Shown here one piece after another: positions 40,577 to 51,739 of a DNA stretch of 64,000 bases. Source of the DNA: Melieria omissa (lineage: Eukaryota > Arthropoda > Insecta > Diptera > Ulidiidae). The translations under genes and the position numbers were made by a program. Numbering within the stretch: the stretch's first letter is position 1; each line of letters starts with the position of its first letter. The notes beneath the pieces are model-generated. The model saw nothing but the letters and a program-made list of their open reading frames with translations, was not told the origin of the DNA and did no database searches. The stretch is taken from NCBI GenBank assembly GCA_963971225.1, contig OZ020270.1:24935689-24999688 (forward strand), read 5' to 3'.

Positions 40577-43500
40577 TTGAAACGACAACCCAGCAGCTTG
40601 ACGATTGAAGGAAAGATAGATGGAAAGTTGTTCGTGTTGACACTGGATACTGGAGCGTCATATTCGATCATAAAAAGGAAGCTCCTGAAGAACTGGGAAC
40701 CGCTGCATGGCATACAGCTAAGGACTGCGACTGGCGAGCGCGCGCCGGTGAGAGGAAAAGTAACGAAAACAGTTGCTATCGGCACCAGCAGCCTGGAACA
40801 TGAGTTCATCGTCGCGGATATAATGGACGACGTGATTATCGGCGTGGATTTCATGATTAGGCACGGTTTTACGCTGGACCTGAAAGGAAATGTGCTGAGG
40901 TATGCCAACGTTGAATTCCCCCTGCATACTGGCTATGAGCGAAGCGTGGTGGTAAGGAAAGTTGTCTCGTGTCAACACCAGAAGATACTAGCGAATTCCG
41001 AGGCGATTGTGTGGGCAAAGGTGGACGAGGACGATGGGACAAGTCGGCTGTGGGTTGTAGAAGCGCCAAAACAAGGATACGACAACATAATTATCGGACG
41101 TACATTAGTGGAACCCAAAAATGGCAAAATACCAGTCAGGATACTCAACCCACTGAACACACCCAGACATATCGAAAAAGATGCGGTCATTGGCGAGTGT
41201 AGAGAGGCTGAAGCAGTTGTCAATTGCGAAAGCAGTCCACCCGGAGGAAGTAAGAAAAGCAGTTCTAACATGGACGCCATACCGCAGAACCAGTGGAGCA
41301 GCAAATTGACAGCCGAGCAGAAACAGAAGGCACGGTCACTCCTGCAGCACTGTGGGTCCATATTTGCAACGGAGGCGGGCGGAAGAACAGCCATAGTGAA
41401 ACACAACATCGATACCGGGAGTGCAAAACCAATCCGACAACCGCCAAGACGAGTTCCTCTGGCCAAGAGGGAAGAGGTCACAAATTTGATTGAAAACATG
41501 CATAAAGAAAAGGTCATAGAGCCTTCGTCAGGTCCTTGGTGCTCGCCGGTCGTGCTAGTCAAGAAAAAGGATGGCAGTACCCGATTTTGTGTCTACTATC
41601 GAAAGCTCAATGACGTGACCAAGAAGGACAGCTATCCACTACCTCGGATCGATGACACCCTGGACATACTGTCAGGCACGCAGTGGTTCTCCACACTCGA
41701 CTTACGCAGCGGCTATTGGCAGGTGGAGCTTGCAGACCAGGACAAGGAGAAAACAGCTTTTAGTGTTGGCGACGGTTTGTGGCAGTTCACCGTCATGCCG
41801 GTTGGACTCTGCAACGCACCAGCAACATTCGAGCGGCTAATGGAGCGTGTGCTGAAAGGGCTGCATTGGCGGACGTGTCTGGTATACCTCGACGACATAA
41901 TCGTGATGGGCAAAAGCTTCGACGACCACCTGGAAAAGCTGAAGCAGGTATTTGGGCGTATACAAAACGCCGGGCTTAAACTCAACCCAAAGAAGTGCTC
42001 GTTGTTCCAAAAAGAGGTCAAGTATCTGGGCCACACGGTTTCCGCTCGCGGAGTACATACGGACGAAGGCAAGATCACGGCAGTGAAGGAGTGGCCCCGA
42101 CCACGCAATCTACACGAACTCCGCAGTTTCCTGGGCTTGTGCACATACTACTGAAGATTCATTCCAGGATTTGCGAACATAGCTGGCAGCTTGCACAAAC
42201 TGACGAAAAAGAATCAAGCCTTCGCGTGGGGTGAAGAACAGGAGCAGGCTTTTGCACGGCTGAAGGAAAAATTGTGCACTGCTCCAATTCTGGCCTTCCC
42301 CGTGCCTGGAGAGATGTTTGTGCTGGATACAGATGCAAGTGGGCATAGTATTGGTGGTGTGCTATCACAGATAATAGATGGCCAAGAACAAGTGATAACC
42401 TACTACAGCAAAATCTTGTCAAAGCCTGAACGCAACTACTCTGTGACACGAAGGGAGTTGCTCGCAGTATTGGAATGCGTGAAACACTTCCACAAATACC
42501 TATATGGGCAAAAGTTTCGCCTGCGTACAGATCATGCGGCATTGAAATGGCTACTGAACTTTAAAGATCCGGAAGGCCAATTGGCGCGGTGGATCGAGCG
42601 GCTGCAGAGCTACGACTACACGGTAGAGCATCGCAAGGGTAGCAGCCATGGAAATGCCGATGCCTTGTCACGCCGTCCGTGCAAAACCGAATGCAGGCAT
42701 TGTTCGCGAGCCGAAAGCAAAGAGCAGATAGTGGACGTACGATTGGTCAGCGTTATGCCAGAGGAAGAGTGGTCTGCGGAGAGGATACAAAAGGACCAGC
42801 GCGAGGATACGGATCTTAAAAAAATCATTGAAGGCAAGGAGCAAGGCGCACGTCCAAACTGGCAGGAGATGGCCGGTGAGAGCCCGATCGCGAAGGCTTA
42901 CTGGGCGCAGTGGCAAAGTCTGCGGCTGTCTGATGGTTGCCTATACCGCGAGTGGGAGAGTGAGGATGGCCGGACCAGCAATTCTCTAATTTTAGTCCCG
43001 AAATGCAGGATCAACGAGGTGATCGAGGTATACCATAACGACTCCAGCGGAGGGCACCTAGGCATTACAAAAACTGTCGCCAAAATAAAAAGGCGATTCT
43101 ACTGGGTAGGATGCCAGGAGTCTGTCGCCGATTGGATTAAGAGCTGTGATCGATGTTCGGCTGCGAAAGGGCCAACAAGAAGATCTCGGGGCCGCATGCA
43201 GCAGTACAACATGGGAGCGCCCTTTGAGCGAATTGCCATGGACGTCGCCGGGCCATTCCCACTTAGCACACAAGGCAACAAATATGTGCTGGTGGTAATG
43301 GACTATTTCAGCAAATGGCCCGAAGTGTATCCTGTTCCTAACCAGGAGGCCGCCACGGTCGCGGGAATGCTGGTAAACAACTGGGTGGCCAGATTTGGAG
43401 TTCCAATGGAGTTGCACTCGGATCAAGGCAGGAATTTCGAGTCGCTGGTATTAAAGGAAGTGTGTGAGCTACTAGGAATAAGGAAAACTCGCACCTGTCC

Positions 43501-44092
43501 TTTGCATCCCCAGTCCGACGGCATGGTGGAACGATTCAATCGAACACTGGAGGAATATCTGCGGAAAGTAGTAGGCAGGAATCAAAAGGATTGGGACACG
43601 CATATGCCGCTGTTCTTGATGGCGTATAGGTCAGCCCCGCACGATACGACATCACTCACTCCAGCACGAGCAGTGTTCGGCACAGAGCTGAGGTTGCCTG
43701 CTGACTTGAAGTTCGGAGTGGTCAGCACGACGGAAGGCGCTAAGACGGATTACGCAGTTAATAAGCGATCGGAGCTAGAAGAAATCCACCAGTTTATAAG
43801 GGACCGTATCCAACTGGTCAGCGATAAGATGAAAGCCAGATATGATCTACGAGCTAACACAGCGGGGTTCCAAGAAGGCGATCTAGTAATGCTTTACAAC
43901 CCGCAGCGGAGGAAAGGTTTGTCTCCAAAGCTTCAAACGTCATGGGAAGGACCGTACAAGGTCGTGACCAGGATTAATGACGTGGTGTACAGGGTTCAAC
44001 GCTGCGGCAACAGAAACGCCAGGTTGAAAGTAGTCCATTTGGAGCGCCTGGCGTCTTACTCCGGCGGAGCCTCGGTACTTGTTCGGGACTAA
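40577..44092 (+). pseudogene. pol: Pol of Gy-A copy 3 (one nonsense codon)
   Basis: Two collinear open frames (40577-42154 and 42191-44092) in the same phase, separated by one TGA at 42152-42154. Copy 4 has CGA at the matching place, so the stop looks like a C-to-T change at a CpG. Protease: LTLDTGASYS at about residue 20. [19 protein letters not shown] and catalytic YLDD at 437-440. RNase H: VLDTDASGHSIGGVL. Integrase: HHCC (GGHLGITK ... CDRCSAAKG) and core with MDYFSKWPEVYP, HSDQGRNFES and DGMVERFNRTL. A GPYKV-type C-terminal segment follows. The frame is open upstream to 40487 without a clear ATG, consistent with a frameshift from gag. Confidence 0.93.
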
Positions 44093-44112
44093 CAAGTCTA
44101 AGTGATGGGCAG

Positions 44113-44532
44113 TGATACGATGAGAGATTCTGTGCCGCACTGTACAGGAATGCCTTTCTCCGCACGAATGTTTTCCAAGCATACTTTTAGGCATGCACTG
44201 TGAAGTACAGCAAAACTGTTATAAATTCGGTTGGTATAGTCCGATATGGCAAGGATGGTTCTCGAAATGGGCTGTGCGAGAATAGTCGAGCGTTTTCCAA
44301 TTAGAAGTGCAAGAAACTTCGGCGCGATAAGAAAACTGGTATAAAAGCAGCAGTGGCAGCGCAAGGGGTCGAGTCTGTGTTGAGCAAGCAAAGTGGTAAC
44401 AAGTGTGTATACAAGCGAAGTGTGAATCTGTAAATAAAGTGATTGTTGATTTTTGCTGAGTAATTGAAGTTGTTTTATTTTCAAATACAATCAAAACGAA
44501 CCGTCGATAACGAACTGTGGAATTTCGTAACA
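44113..44532 (+). repeat. 3' LTR of Gy-A copy 3 (full length)
   Basis: A 420-bp LTR with TATA box TATAAAA at 44340-44346 and AATAAA at 44433-44438, ending AATTTCGTAACA. It matches the 5' LTR outside the 135-bp deletion. Confidence 0.95.
44340..44346 (+). promoter_or_regulatory. TATA box in the Gy-A 3' LTR
   Basis: TATAAAA, about 90 bp upstream of AATAAA (44433), a spacing usual for insect Gypsy LTR promoters. The corresponding segment is missing from the 5' LTR. Confidence 0.75.
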
Positions 44533-44536
44533 GTAT

Positions 44537-45040
44537 GAAAAGAGATGAAAATCGCTATGGTACAGTTTTGTTATTATTTCGATGCGAATGTGTATTCCGC
44601 CAAATAATTTGGCTGTGTTGTATTGCTTGATGTTTCTTCTTAAGATATTCATATACTTCGAAACTTGATTTATGAAACATCTGTACATTTTTCGCCATCA
44701 GAAAGAACGCCTTGAAATTCAATATTTTCTTACTTTGAAACCTTATTACCACGCCCATTTAGAACGCATAAAATTGATTAATGTCAGAAAAGATGGCGTG
44801 AAATGTTGTAAGTGCAACGATATAAAAATCATGTCGATAGGATTTTTTGTTCAGAAATTACCGTCGAAAACGAGAAAAAAGCCGAGGAAAATTCAAAAAA
44901 GTTACAAGCCCATTTTTTGCGAAAACTAGAGCTGTTACATAAAAACGGAGTATGTATTTGAAAACAGCGTGGAAGAACAATTCAGATTCATGTAAAAAAC
45001 TCCATGCAACAGACATGCTGTTGTGCAGTGTTATTTTTGT
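44537..45040. repeat. Right arm of the diverged inverted-repeat element
   Basis: Inverse partner of 38083-38755: CCGCCAAATAATTTGGCTGTG, AAAACTCCATGCAACAGA and TGTTGTGCAGTG blocks correspond. An 85-codon frame at 44672-44929 (basic, KTRKKPRKIQKSYKP) is not matched in the left arm and is not believed to be a gene. Confidence 0.7.
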
Positions 45041-45063
45041 ATAATTCTTTTTATTGAAGTGAA

Positions 45064-45516
45064 ACTTCTTTACGCACGCTTGGCATGGGGAGTAAGCTGG
45101 CAAACGCGTGACGTAAGCGTTACGAAAAGTGTGATCGGGCGAGGCGAACGGAAGTTGAGTGGTTTACGCACGCTTGGCATGGGGAGTAAGCTGGCGAACG
45201 CGTTACGAAAAGTGTGATCGGCGAGGCGAACGGGAGTTGAGTGGTTTACGCACGCTTGAATTGGGGAGTAAGCTGGCGAACGCGTTACGAAAAGTGTGAT
45301 CGGGCGAGGCGAACGGGAGTTGAGTGGTTTACGCACGCTTGACTTGGGGAGTAAGCTGGCGAACGCGTGACGTAAGCGTTACGAAAAGTGTGATCGGGCG
45401 AGGCGAACGGGAGTTGAGTGGTTTACGCACGCTTGACTTGGGGAGTAAGCTGGCGAACGCGTGACGTAAGCGTTACGAAAAGTGTGATCAGGCGAGGCGA
45501 ACGGGAGTTGAGTGGG
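45064..45516. repeat. Tandem satellite, about 83/93-bp units
   Basis: Five units, each starting TTTACGCACGCTTG and containing GGGGAGTAAGCTGGC, AACGCGT and GTGTGATCGGGCGAGGCGAA. The units at about 45070, 45163, 45245, 45328 and 45421 differ by presence or absence of GACGTAAGC, giving 93- or 83-bp periods. Frames on the reverse strand are by-products of the repeat. Confidence 0.9.
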
Positions 45517-45847
45517 ATATAAGCAAGAGACAGCAGTGCGCACGCACATTTTCTTTCTCTCTTCCTCTCATAGCACACTGCAGGCCTATTGTCTGTATCA
45601 CAGTGTAGGAGCAAGAGAGAGCAGTGCGCGCGCACACTTTCTTTTCTTTACGAAAATAAAATATCTATGCAAAAATATTAATTTACCAATGAGAACATAA
45701 AATAAGTTCAAATATTTGTAGAAAATTAATATATGTATATGTACATATATGTATATATTGTACACACACATATATATATATGCATACAGATGGAGCGAAA
45801 GAAGTTTCACTTCAGTCCTGTGGTCATAAGCACACTCGTTTTTTTTT
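45517..45847. other. mariner 3' flank with CA/TA simple repeat
   Basis: Contains CGCGCGCACAC-type and ATATATGTATAT-type simple repeats (about 45730-45785) and no gene. Confidence 0.5.
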
Positions 45848-46180
45848 TTATTCAAAATACTCCCCTTCTGCTTCGATACAACGTTTTGCACGGTCCAAAA
45901 GCATTTGGAATGAGTGTTTGAGGCCATCGGCCGGCATCGCCTTCAGAATGTTGGTACAAGCCTTTTGGATGTCTTCAACGTCCTTATAACGTTTTCCTTT
46001 CATCGGCAAATGCAACTGACCGAATAAGTAGAAATCACAGGGAGCCATATCAGGCGAATACGGTGAATGATTGATGGTTAAAATGCGATTTTTTGTCAAA
46101 TAATCGGCCGTAACTACGACTCTGTGAGCCGGTGCATTATCATGCAATAAACGCCATTCTCGTACCAAAGTTAAAAACAT
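45848..46180 (-). pseudogene. mariner transposase, C-terminal fragment (DD34D)
   Basis: A 110-residue frame containing LLHDNAPAHRVVVTADYL (second catalytic Asp) and SPYSPDMAPCDFYLFGQL (third Asp) with 34 residues between them, the DD34D spacing of mariners, then LPMKGKRYKDVEDIQKAC. The N-terminal two thirds, including the helix-turn-helix and first Asp, are missing. The 5' untranslated region next to the terminal repeat (46190-46348) joins directly to the C-terminal coding part, so a large internal deletion is the likely cause. Confidence 0.9.
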
Positions 46181-46589
46181 ACTGTCACATTGAGCGGGAT
46201 ATTTCGGCTTCTACTACACCAAATGTCATGAAATTTTGACAGGATGTGAATGAAAGATGTACCTTTCCAACGCATGTCCTCACATATAGGTGGCGCCACC
46301 AGGAACGTCCCTATTGTAAAAGTTCTGTTTACTTTGGAACGCACCTTGTATGTCCAGGCAGAGTTGTTTTTGAAGAGCCAACAAAACAATTTAAGGAATA
46401 ATTGATAATGCAAAGCAAACCAATACTGTTGGAGATTGTGCCAGAGCTGTACAGCACACCACAACATTTCATGAAAATGGCATTGCTTTACAGGATAAGG
46501 ATGTAATAATTGTTTGAGCACTTTTTTTTGCATTTTGTTATTGAATTCATATAATAAAAGTTCCTCATACTAAAAATAAACCTTATACT

Positions 46590-46795
46590 ACATAGTTCTC
46601 ATTTCAAATTTTCCTTTTCCCATTTTGAATTTACGTATTCCCATTATGAATTTATATTTCTCATTTTGAATTTACGCATTCTCATTACGAATTTATATTT
46701 CTCATTTTGAATTTACGCATTCTCATTACGACTTTATATTTCTCATTATGAACTTACGCATTCTCATTATGTATTTATATTTCTCATTACGATTT
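46590..46795. repeat. AT-rich minisatellite (about 36-40 bp units)
   Basis: Repeats of TTTCTCATTTTGAATTTACG and CATTCTCATTACGAATTTAT alternate about five times and end at the inverted LTR fragment. Confidence 0.85.
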
Positions 46796-47040
46796 AACGC
46801 TTATCGCGCCGAAGTTTCTTGCACATTCCAGTTGTACTTTCTATCTCGATTGTTCTAGCAAAGCTCATCACCTTTCGCGAACCATCCTTGCCATATCGGA
46901 CTACACCAAGCGAATTATACCAAATTTGCCGTACTTCAAAGTGCATGCCTAAAAGTATGCTTGGAAAAGCATTCGTGCATAGAAAAGCATTCAGCATAGA
47001 GTGCCTTATCGTTTCAATATTTTTAGTGTTCTAGCGCGCT
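46796..47040 (-). repeat. Inverted partial Gy-A LTR
   Basis: Reverse complement of the first part of the LTR at 47057-47494 (shared AAAGCATTCGTGCATAGAAA, GCCATATCGGACTACACCAA). It stops before the TATA region. With the neighbouring LTR it makes a palindrome of about 230 bp per arm around a short spacer. Confidence 0.88.
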
Positions 47041-47056
47041 GAAATAGTGCTACATT

Positions 47057-47494
47057 TGATAAATATTGAAACGATAAGGCACTTTGTGCTGAATGCTTTT
47101 CTATGCACGAATGCTTTTCTAAGCATACTTTTAGGCATGAACTTTGAAGTATGGCAAATTTGGTATAATTCGCTTGGTATAGTCCGATATGGCAAGGATG
47201 TTTCGCGAAAGGTGATGAGCTTTGCTAGAACAATCGAGATAGAAAGTAAAACTGGAATGTGCAAGAAACTTCGGGGCGATAAGAAAACTAGTATAAAAAC
47301 AGCAGTGTGCAGCGCAAGGGGTCGAGTCTTAGTTGAATAAGCAAAGTGGTAACAAGTGTAGATACAAGCGAAGTGTAAATCTGTAAATAAAGTCATTGTT
47401 AGTTTCTGACTGCGGTTTGCGCTAAATAATTGAAGTTGTTTTATTTTCAAATACAATCAAAACGAACCTTGGAAAACTTGGGATTTTCGTAACA
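47057..47494 (+). repeat. 5' LTR of Gy-A copy 4
   Basis: Runs from TGATAAATATTGAAACGATA to GGGATTTTCGTAACA, with TATAAAA at 47292-47298 and AATAAA at 47386-47391, followed by the primer-binding-like TTTAGTGTCAGAAG. Unlike copy 3 it keeps the promoter region. The exact start is uncertain by a few bases. Confidence 0.85.
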
Positions 47495-47561
47495 TTTAGT
47501 GTCAGAAGTCAGGATTGTGTTACTGAAGATAAAAAATAAATAAAATTATAAAAACGCAGAC

Positions 47562-48836
47562 ATGGTTAAACTCGAGCTGCTGAAGGTGGACCAGCTGAAG
47601 AAGGAGCTGGCTGCCTGGAATTTGCCGACTGGTGGCGGAAAGGTGGAGTTGCAGCTGCGTTTGCGAGAGGCGTGTGAATCACGAGGCATCGATTGGGCTG
47701 CACACGAGTTCGGAACGCAAGAAACTGGCAACTACGAATCAGGAAATTTCGGCAAAAGTCGAGACTGCAAATCGAGAAATGGTCGAAATCGAAACTACGA
47801 ATCAAGAAATAGCGAAAATGGAATCGGCGAACCGAGAAGTAGCAGAGCGAATGGAAACCAAGCTTCAAGAAAATTCTGCGCGCTTGGAGCAGAAAGTGGA
47901 AGATATATCCAACAAGCCAAAGGTGAAGGTGGAGCACCTGGGAGCAGAGTCGACGACCTGGATGATTCCCTGAACAGACGAGTTGACGGTCTGGAGGATT
48001 CGGTGAACAGAAAAATCGACGAGCGGCTTAAAGAGGTACAACCACGAGAATGTTTGCCGCCGGTTCCGGAAAGTTTCGCCACCCGAACACAAGTGCCTAC
48101 TTATGATGGTGCTACGCCGTTCGATACATTTAAAATGCAATTCGACTTAGCTGCTTTGGAAAATCAGTGGACCGATATCAGGAAGGGTTGGAGATTGGTA
48201 CTAGCGCTGAAAGGTCCTGCGGCTGAGGTAATGAAATCAGTTCCGGAATGTTCGAGAAGTGATTATGAAGCCGTCATGAGAGCGTTGGCAGCGAAGTACA
48301 GCAACGAGCACAACCATACGCTGTACTATTGTGAGCTGAAGAACCGCAGGCAATGAGCCAGCGAGGGGCTGCGGACATATGCAGCAGATATTGAGCGGCT
48401 CGTACAGTTGTGCTACCCAAAATTCGGAGCTGATGATCTCGAGAGGATGAAGATTAAGTCGTTCATTGAAGGTCTTCATGATCCGGAGGCACGTCGCAGT
48501 GCGTTAATGATGGGCAAGCCGACATTTAAGGAAACGGTGACCAGCGCGATGACATATGAGGCGACGTGGATTGGAGGCACTCGGTATGCACGGGCAAGGA
48601 TACGCCAAATCTAGCCGGATGGCGACATTTCGATCCAGGCCATAAGCTCTGAGACACCGGGCAGGCCACGGGTTGTCTCCTCTAAAGTGGTTTGCTGGAC
48701 ATAAGGCAAGCAGGGTCACATAGCACGGGACTGCCGCCAACGGAAAAGGCGTTCCCGTTCTCGATCACAATCGCCTGGACCGTGAAATACTGACAATCGA
48801 GGCCCAGCCAACAAGCGCAGGGCTGAAGACGAGGAT
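47562..48836 (+). pseudogene. gag: gag of Gy-A copy 4 (decayed)
   Basis: Same start as the intact gag (MVKLELLKVDQLKKEL). A deletion after FGTQE removes part of the coiled coil and shifts frame; the frame is restored near 47940 (VDDLDDSLNRRVDGLED). TGA at 48354 stops the capsid region after CELKNRRQ. Downstream TAG (48612) and a TAA in place of the knuckle (CWT-TAA, near 48700) add further breaks. It is non-functional. Confidence 0.9.
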
Positions 48837-50676
48837 TTCATGATTAGGCACGGTTTTACGCTGGACCTGAAAGAAAATGTGCTGAGGTATATCAACGTTG
48901 AATTCCCCCTGCACACTGGCTATGAGCGAAGCGTGGCGGTAAGGAAAGTTGTCTCGTGTCAACACCAGAAGATACCAGCGAATTCCGAGGCGATTGTGTG
49001 GGCAAAGGTGGACGAGGACGATGGAACAAATCGGATGTGGGTTGTAGAAGCGCCAAACCCAGGATACGACAACATAATTATCGGACGTACATTAGTGGAA
49101 CTCAAAAATATAAAAATACCAGTCAGGATACTCAACCCACAGAAGTATGAAAAGCGGTTCTAACATGGACGCCATACCGCAGAACCAGTGGAGTAGCGAA
49201 TTGACAGCCGAGCAGAAACAGAAGGCACGGTCACTCCTGCAGCACTATGGGTCAATATTTGCAACAGAAGCGGGCGGAAGAACAGCCATAGTGAAGCACA
49301 ACATGGACACCGAAAGTGCGAAACTAATCCGCCAACCGCCAAGACGAGTTCCTCTGGCCAAGAGGGAAGAAGTCACAAATTTGATTGACAACATGCATAA
49401 AGAAAAGGTCATAGAGCCTTCGTCAGGTCCTTGGTGCTCGCCGGTCGTGCTAGTCAAGAAAAAGGATGGCAGTACCCGATTTTGTGTGGACTATCGAAAG
49501 CTGAATGACGTGACCACGAAAGACAGCTATCCACTACCTCGGATCGATGACACCCTGGTCACAGTGTCAGGCACACAGTAGTTTTCGAAATTCGACATAC
49601 GCAGCGGCTATTGGCAGGTGGAGCTTGCAGACAAGGACAAGGAGAAAACAGCTTTTAGTGTTGACGAAGGTTTGCGGCAGTTCACCGGCATGCCGTTTGG
49701 ACTCTGCAACGCACCAGCAACATTCGAGCGGCTAATGGAACGTGTGCTAAAAGGGCTGCATTGGCGGACGTGTCTGGTGTACCTCGACGACATAATCGTG
49801 ATGGGCAAAAGCTTCGACGACCACCTGGATAAGCTAAAGGAGGTATTTGGGCGAATACAAAACGCCGGGTTTAAGCTCAACCCAAAGAAGTGCTCGCTGT
49901 TCCAAAAGGAGGTCAAGTATCTGGGTCACACGGTTCCCGGTCGCGGACTACATACGGAAGAAGGCAAAATCACGGCGGTGAAGGATTGGCCCCGACCATG
50001 CAATCTACACGAACTCCGCAGTTTCCTGGCCTGTGCACATACTACCGAAGATTGTTCGTGGATTTGCGAACATAGCCGGCAGCTTGCACAAACTGACGAA
50101 AAAGAATCAAGCCTTCGCGTGGGGTAAAGAGCAGGAGCAGGCTTTTGCACGACTGAAGGAAAAATTGTGCACTGCTCCAATTCTGGCCTTCCCCGTGCCT
50201 GGAGAGATGTTTGTGCTGGATACAGATGCAAGTGGGCAAGTGGTATTGGTGTGTGCTATCACAGATAATAAATGGCCAAGACACGAAGGGAGTTGCTCGC
50301 AGTATTGGAATGCGTGAAACACTTCCACAAATACCTGTATGGGCAAAAGTTTCGCCTGCGCACAGATCATGCGGCATTGAAATGGCTCCTGAACTTCAAA
50401 GATCCGGAAGGCCAATTGGCGCGGTGAATCAAGCGGCTGCAGAGCCGCTACACGGTAGAGCATCGCAAAACCGAATGCAGGCATAGTTCACGAGCCGAAA
50501 GCAAAGAGCAGATAGTGGACGTCCGATTGGTCAGCGTTATGCCAGAGGAAGAGTGGTCTGCGGAGAGGATACAAAAGGACAAGCGCGAGGATACGGATCT
50601 TAAGAAAATCATTGAAGGCAAGGAGCAGGGCGCACGTCCAGACTAGCAGGAGATGGCCGGTGATCGCGATGGCTTA
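48837..50676 (+). pseudogene. pol: pol of Gy-A copy 4 (decayed, truncated)
   Basis: The protease has lost its DTG half: gag sequence jumps at 48836 directly to MIRHGFTLDL. RT continues in 49147-49581 ([17 protein letters not shown]), then a TAG, then 49618-50127 with catalytic YLDD (YLDDIIVMG). RNase H is reduced to short pieces (LDTDASGQVVLV) with internal deletions and stops. Similarity ends at about 50676, before the integrase zinc region, so integrase and 3' LTR are missing. Confidence 0.88.
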
Positions 50677-51281
50677 CTTACCAAAAAAAGTGCGCCATTG
50701 TAAAATGCGACGAAGTACAAAAAGTTGACTGACGCTAACAGCTGCCAAACAAAAACTAATGATGCAATCCCGCTCAAAATTTGACACAGATGTCAGTTGA
50801 GGTCCTACCGACCTAAAAAAAATTGTGTTACCTGCATCGGGCAACAGCGGAAAATTTAAAATACACAGTCCCGGTACTTATTGATCATAGTGTATATGTC
50901 AAGAGACACGACACAAAGAGCATTCAAGGAAATAATTTAATTAGAAATATAGTATAGTTTTACGCTAAATGCTAAGCACAGCTGCTCCTGGCCACAGGAA
51001 ATTTTAATATTTCTGACACTTTTGATTAAAACCTGCACCCTTACATCACGGCAAGAAAGCTGCTCATCTATATGGAGACCCTACCCCTAAGATTGGCGGG
51101 GCTGCCTATTCGAGTTGGATAACACATCAGGAACTGCTCCTGCTTGCAGCTGTGGACACCTGAGATAACTTCTGACTTCATTAGCTCTTCGGCTGACTTT
51201 CCCAACTCCCCGTATTCGGTTAACGGCTAAGTCTACATTAAATACCCGACGGCGAGACAGATGTAAGCGAAATAAACATAG
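50677..51281. other. unassigned DNA between Gy-A copy 4 and Gy-C
   Basis: No frame, terminal repeat or known family seen. Confidence 0.4.
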
Positions 51282-51285
51282 GTAT

Positions 51286-51593
51286 TGTAGTAACCTTTTT
51301 TTTGTAACTTTCAGCTTACTTGCTTTATTTAATAGAAGTGTGTAATACAAAGGATTGGAAAAAAACAATATATGAGGTAACTGGTGTCTTGCCGATTCTG
51401 CTCGTCTCGTCCGTCTCGTTCGCTGTCACTTATTCGTCTCCCTGTGTCTTTCGCGCGTTTTTCACTTGCTACTTTGGCTTTTGGCGGCAACGTCAGCCAT
51501 CATGCCGCGAGTAGTGCCATCGCTCGAGTGTTGTCAATGCACACTGAACAGTGCCACTGCTCGGGTGATGCCACCGTACCATTAAATACTACA
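51286..51593 (-). repeat. 3' LTR of Gy-C
   Basis: On the reverse strand TGTAGTATTTAATGGTACGG to AAGGTTACTACA, with AATAAA near the end (reverse strand, about 51327-51332). Its first 127 bp recur at 56217-56343. Confidence 0.9.
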
Positions 51594-51739
51594 GTCGGCC
51601 GTTCTGACACTTTGATCGGCCCGATCAATCGATATACATAAGTGAGCTTACATACTACATAAGTGAGCTTACATCCTACTACATACAATACAATCAAAAG
51701 GAACTTAATTTACAATGGTTGAACAGCCGGTCATTAAAA

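Larger units (their letters stand above)
38760..44532 (+). mobile_element. Ty3/Gypsy LTR retrotransposon, Gy-A copy 3 (best preserved)
   Basis: 5' LTR 38760-39043, gag 39112-40503, pol 40577-44092, 3' LTR 44113-44532, flanked by GTAT on both sides (38756-38759, 44533-44536). The 5' LTR lacks 135 bp containing the TATA box and poly(A) signal; pol has a single in-frame TGA. No env-like frame follows pol. The domain order protease-RT-RNase H-integrase is that of Ty3/Gypsy. Confidence 0.96.
38034..46348 (-). mobile_element. mariner relic containing nested elements
   Basis: Terminal repeats CAAGGTGCGTTCCAAAGTAA at 38034 and the inverse ending at 46348, similar over about 34 bp, flanked by TA on both sides (38032-38033, 46349-46350). 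Mariner sequence is confirmed by a DD34D transposase fragment at 45848-46180. The interior holds an inverted-repeat element, Gy-A copy 3 and a satellite. Confidence 0.8.

Noticed and set aside
41972..44092. A possible env gene after pol in Gy-A
   Set aside because: Pol ends at 44092 only 20 bp before the 3' LTR; no space or frame for an env exists.
44672..44929. 85-codon basic frame (MKHLYIFRHQKERLEIQ)
   Set aside because: It lies in an inverted-repeat arm and is not preserved in the partner arm.
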